64,000 nucleotides of DNA from Toxoplasma gondii ME49 (Eukaryota; Apicomplexa; Conoidasida; Eucoccidiorida; Sarcocystidae), in NCBI RefSeq assembly GCF_000006565.2, contig NC_031468.1, positions 992,001 to 1,056,000 on the forward strand. Direction: 5' to 3'. How positions within the stretch are numbered: the first letter of the stretch is position 1; each line of letters begins with the position of its first letter. The position numbers were made by a program, and so were the translations under genes. Of the stretch, positions 60,513 through 64,000 are shown piece after piece. Below the pieces are notes generated by a model. That model made no database searches, was not told the origin of the DNA, and worked only from the letters and a program-made list of their open reading frames with translations.

Positions 60513-62185
60513 CCTGGAAAGAGAGAGAGAAAAAAAAGAGCAGAGAGAGAAAAAAAAGAGCAGACAGAGAGAAGGAGCAAAGAAAAAGAGAGGAGAGAAA
60601 GAGAGAGAGGAGAGAGAGAGAGAGGAGAAAGAGAGAGGAGAGAGAGAGAGAGGAGAAAGAGAGAGGAGAGAGAGAAAGACTGGAGAGAGAGAGGAGAGAG
60701 AGAAAGACAGGAGAGAGAGAGAAGAGAGAGAAAGGAGAAGAGAGAAGAGAGAGAGGAGAGAGAGAGAGAGAGAGAAAGACAGGAGAGAGGAGAGAGAGGA
60801 AGAGACTGGGAGGCGGAGAGGACTGGAAGACAAACTTGAGACGATGGTCAGAGAGGAAGCCGAGCGGAGAAGAGAGTGAGGGAAGACCGGTGCCGAGGCG
60901 AGAGAGCGCGAGATCGACTGAGAGAAGGAAGCTGAGAGGTCAGGTCTGACGACACTTGAGACAAGAGACGGTTCAGGTAGAAAACGCGAAGGAGAGGACA
61001 GAGCGCTTGACAGGAAGAGCCGCGCGACGGCTTCGACGCAGAAGAAAAGCCACTGAAGAGACAAAGGCCGCGGCGACAAAGAGACAGAGAGGAAAAGGAG
61101 AGGCTCGCGGAGCGCCTTCCTCTGAGCGCATGCAGGGGAAGGCTCAACAGGCATGAACCGACGACAAGTGGATGACCGCAGCAACGCGCTGAAAACGCGA
61201 GAGAAGACCGAAGGGAAGCCTCACTGGCTGGGAGCTCGGAAACCGGGAGAATCCTCTTCCGTCTTCTCCTTGCGAGGCGTCGACAGCAGGAGAGAAGGCT
61301 GGGCCTCTCTGCACGAAACTCGCTGAGGAGAGAGAAGACGCGGCAGGAGCAGCGACCATGAGAGAAATCCCGTTTTTGAGAGGCCGACAGGGACGCAGCC
61401 TCGGGCGTCCTAACCTGGCCGCGGCGTCGAGAGGGCGCTCCTGGGCTTTTCAGAGTCTCGAAAGATATCGCGAACAAAGAGGCGACGGTTTCTTTTCTTC
61501 AGAGGAACGCGTTTCTCGGCTGCAGAGAGAGCCTGCGCGGCGCGCGCGGCGTGTCTGTGCATGCAGAGAGTGACTCGGAAAATTCCTCGAACTCGGGTGC
61601 GGGAGACACCGGGCCTAGAGGCGTGGAAACTCGCGCGGAGAACGAATTTCTTAGTCACAAAAAAAAGAGCTAGAGCAGAGCAGAGAAACAGCTCGCCTGA
61701 AGAGAACAGAGTGGAAGGACTCAGACGCAACCGACTGCACTGCTCATGCGTGACCGTCTTCTCCTGCTGCGTCGTCTTTCTTTCCGGCTTCGTCTCCGTA
61801 TCTTCTCTTTCGTCTCCTGCTCTTCTTTGTTCCTCAGTGTTCCTTCGTTTTGCAGCGAGTCTCGAAGGCGCGCAAGAGCGAACCGCGAAGAGACTCGAAA
61901 AGCGCTCCCTCGTCCACTCTGCCGTTTCGCCGTGAAGACACTGTGCCATGGTAAAGGACAGAAAGATTCCTTGCCGGTCTTCGTCTTCTTCAGAACACAA
62001 CCCTCTCACGAGAGCCTTTGGCTCTCCTCTTCTTCAGTCGCTTCGCGCGGCTTCTCTACGAGCGAATCTCGCGGACCTTCCAAGAGGACCCTCTCCACTC
62101 TGGCAGACGTTGCTCACTCCTCTTTCTCCTTCTTCTCGCCGTTTCCTCTCCGATTCCCCCCCTCTTCTCGAGAGAAATCGCAGCA
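60513..62185. promoter_or_regulatory. Divergent promoter region DCP1/Asterix
   Basis: About 1.7 kb between divergent start codons. The part next to DCP1 (60520-60810) is almost pure purine on the plus strand and reads as the polypyrimidine end of a DCP1 leader intron. The rest holds biased open frames without family support. Both promoters should be here. Confidence 0.5.
60520..60810. repeat. (GAGAGA)n polypurine tract upstream of the DCP1 ATG
   Basis: Nearly 290 bases of GA-rich sequence on the plus strand, so polypyrimidine on the DCP1 sense strand, ending at the CCAG just before the DCP1 ATG. Confidence 0.9.
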
Positions 62186-62553
62186 ATGGCGACTCCGACC
62201 CTCTCCCCTAACGGTGTGTCTTCCGCTGAGCCTTGGAAATTCGTCTTGTCTCCGTTAAACATCGATGAAGTCTCTCGAGCAGCTCCTTCGACTCTGTTTG
62301 TTTCTCTCGCGAGAAAGGCTTTCCACCAAGCGTCTGAAGGCCTCTGTACTTGCAAATGCTCAGAACAGTCCTTCGTGAATCTTCACAGGTGGAAAGCGAA
62401 AAGCCCAACGGGCAACATTTCGCTGGCAGGAGGCCGTTTTCAACCGAACATTTGCATGCATCAAACATATGCATAATGCATCTATATGCAGTCATTTATG
62501 CGCATGTATACTAATTCTTATACATATCTGCAGTCACATCTTTCCACTTGCAT

Positions 62554-62586
<33 letters not shown>

Positions 62587-63418
62587 CGTATGCCTGTATG
62601 TAGCCACATGCATATTCACATATTTATTCATTTATATGAATAAATTCATGCATTTAGGTATCGCTATTCATGCATTTAGGTATATATATATATATTTATA
62701 TATATGTATATATGTATATGCGTATTTGTCGAGGAGCATTGGCTCTTTCCGGTGTAGTGGAAGGGAGGTCCAGATCGTGGCATGTGAGCGTGTGTGTCTG
62801 TTCCGGCGGAGGGAAAGAGAAACGCAGAGAGAGAGAAACGCAGAGTAGCGAAACGTTTCAGCTGTGAAACGGTCTTCTCTCTGCTTCTTTTCGTCGATTC
62901 TTCTTCTTCTTTTCTTCACTCCGCTATTTGCGTGTCTCGTCTGCTTTTTCCTCGCTTTCCCCGCTTCGTCGTTCTTCTTCTTCGTCATCGTTCGTCCTCG
63001 ACCTCTCGTCTCTTCGCCTTCTTCCTCCCTGCGTCCTCTGTGTTCTTTCTCTCTTTTGCGCGACTCTCTGCTGCCGAGTTCGACGTCTGTTTCTTTGCAT
63101 GCAGACCCTCGGGACTTCCAGAACATCGTGGCGTACGTCCAGCCGGCGCCGAAGGAGCAGGAGGCGGAGGCGATGACTTTCGTTTGTTTGCCGCTGGTCT
63201 TGGGAGCAGTTGTGTTCCAACTCCACTTCCTTTTCTACGTCTGCTTCCTCTTGATTTTCGCCAGCTGGGTGTCTGCCAAGTACGGCGAATTCAACTTCCA
63301 ACAGTACTCCTCCGTCATCATGATGTGCGTCATGGGATTCACCATGCCTCTCCTTCAACAGACAGGCCGACGCCCGGCCGCGCCAACCGCCGCGCCGCCT
63401 GCGCCTCCTGCCGCCTGA
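62186..63418 (+). CDS. WDR83OS: Asterix/WDR83OS-family ER membrane protein (PAT complex)
   Basis: Two exons: 62186-62213 (MATPTLSPN, phase 1 donor GTGTGT) and 63105-63418, spanning an 891-base intron; 113 residues. The joined protein reads N-D-PRDFQNIVAYVQP, then three hydrophobic stretches (FVCLPLVLGAVVFQLHFLFY, VCFLLIFASWVSA, VIMMCVMGFTMPLLQQ) and a Pro/Ala-rich tail. Length, the NDPRD start, the block ending in a short FASW/SA turn and the final TMP-like motif match Asterix (UPF0139). In animals Asterix binds CCDC47 to form the PAT complex, which shields polar membrane helices during ER insertion (family knowledge). Assignment is good; the role in this parasite is inferred. Confidence 0.9.
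62555..62720. repeat. (TA)n tracts in the Asterix intron
   Basis: TA tracts at about 62558-62587 and 62679-62718, separated by ATTCATGCATTTAGGTAT units, within the 891-base intron. Confidence 0.9.
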
Positions 63419-64000
63419 GGGATGCCTGTGCACCAGTGAAGCAGCCAGACTTCTGTCGCTGTGCCTTTTCCTCTGAAACGAATCCTTCTCAAGGTCTTAC
63501 GCGGCTGGACGTGCAAAGACTGTGTCCTCAGAACGCTTCGCTCTCCTAACGCACTGCTTTCTGCGGTCTCCTCTCACTGGCCTCGCTGCTTTGACGACTG
63601 CGTCTTCCTGAGATCTTTGTCCTCACTTCCACCCCCACCGCCTACCGTGCTGAAGATTCACCCTCACTTGCCCGTCTGCGCGCAAACAATTGCGCGTAAA
63701 AATTGATCGAGCCGACACACACACACACCCGACACAGAGATACAGACCTCCAGTTCTTGACCACCGCATGCACATGTACTATCTAAACAAATAAACATAC
63801 ATACCTATACATGTATCTCTCTCTCTATATATATATATATATGTATATATGTCTATATATATATATATATATATATATGTATGAGGCGTCTGAACCTGTT
63901 GAAGGTTACACGTAGAAAAGAGAGATACCTGTATTTGTTGCTTTCCACGCAACATGTTTATTTGTGACGCTCCATGGCAGAGTGGTGACCGGCTTTCGGA
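63419..64000. other. Asterix 3' flank
   Basis: No gene is visible in the last ~580 bases. They hold the presumed 3' UTR, a CA-rich stretch near 63718-63735 and a (TA)n tract at 63824-63882. Confidence 0.5.
63824..63882. repeat. (TA)n microsatellite
   Basis: Two TA tracts separated by GTCTA near the right edge of the window. Confidence 0.9.

Noticed and set aside
59775..60839. 354-codon plus-strand frame ending in Glu/Arg repeats
   Set aside because: It is antisense to the DCP1 EVH1 exon and the GA tract; the repeat part is translated simple sequence.

Overview
The window is nuclear DNA from a coccidian apicomplexan, almost certainly Toxoplasma gondii or a very close relative (Hammondia, Neospora). 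The anchor is an apicomplexan-type actin gene (ACT1-like, 376 codons, one intron). The rest fits: intron-rich genes, a microneme-type adhesin with thrombospondin repeats, low-complexity insertions in housekeeping proteins, abundant TGCATGC words, and (TA)n microsatellites in introns and intergenic DNA. Gene models were spliced by eye from GT/AG borders, reading phase and family conservation; no transcript evidence was available.

Layout, left to right: (1) 1-1849, minus: partial single-pass membrane protein with a mitochondrial-looking N-terminus, running off the left edge. (2) 6462-8024, plus: actin. (3) 9083-12184, minus: DUF4201 coiled-coil protein of the CCDC96/CCDC113 axonemal family. (4) 12723-15791, minus: ankyrin-repeat protein, possibly joined to gene 3. 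(5) 19412-23159, minus: TKL-like protein kinase with a long disordered N-terminus. (6) 28684-35688, plus: type I membrane adhesin with two PAN/Apple-like modules, seven TSP1-like modules, a TM helix and an acidic Trp-containing tail. (7) 38212-39741, minus: CIAO2/MIP18 family. (8) 40392-41057, minus: TRAPPC6/Trs33. (9) 42841-43347, plus: UMP1/POMP proteasome maturation factor. (10) 47103-54104, minus: UBXD1 (UBXN6)-like p97/CDC48 cofactor, 14 exons. (11) 57483-60512, minus: DCP1 decapping activator. (12) 62186-63418, plus: Asterix/WDR83OS-family ER membrane protein.

Genes are mostly unrelated housekeeping units in divergent (1/actin, kinase/adhesin, TRAPPC6/UMP1, DCP1/Asterix) or convergent (actin/CCDC96, adhesin/CIAO2, UMP1/UBXD1) pairs. 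The most unusual points are a palindrome, GTGTACGTACAC, repeated around UMP1/TRAPPC6 and UBXD1; a divergent ORF duplication at 24.75-26.3 kb; an apparently frameshifted Cys-containing ORF at 17.3-18.0 kb; and the possible ankyrin/DUF4201 fusion. No tRNA, rRNA, CRISPR or insertion sequence was recognised.
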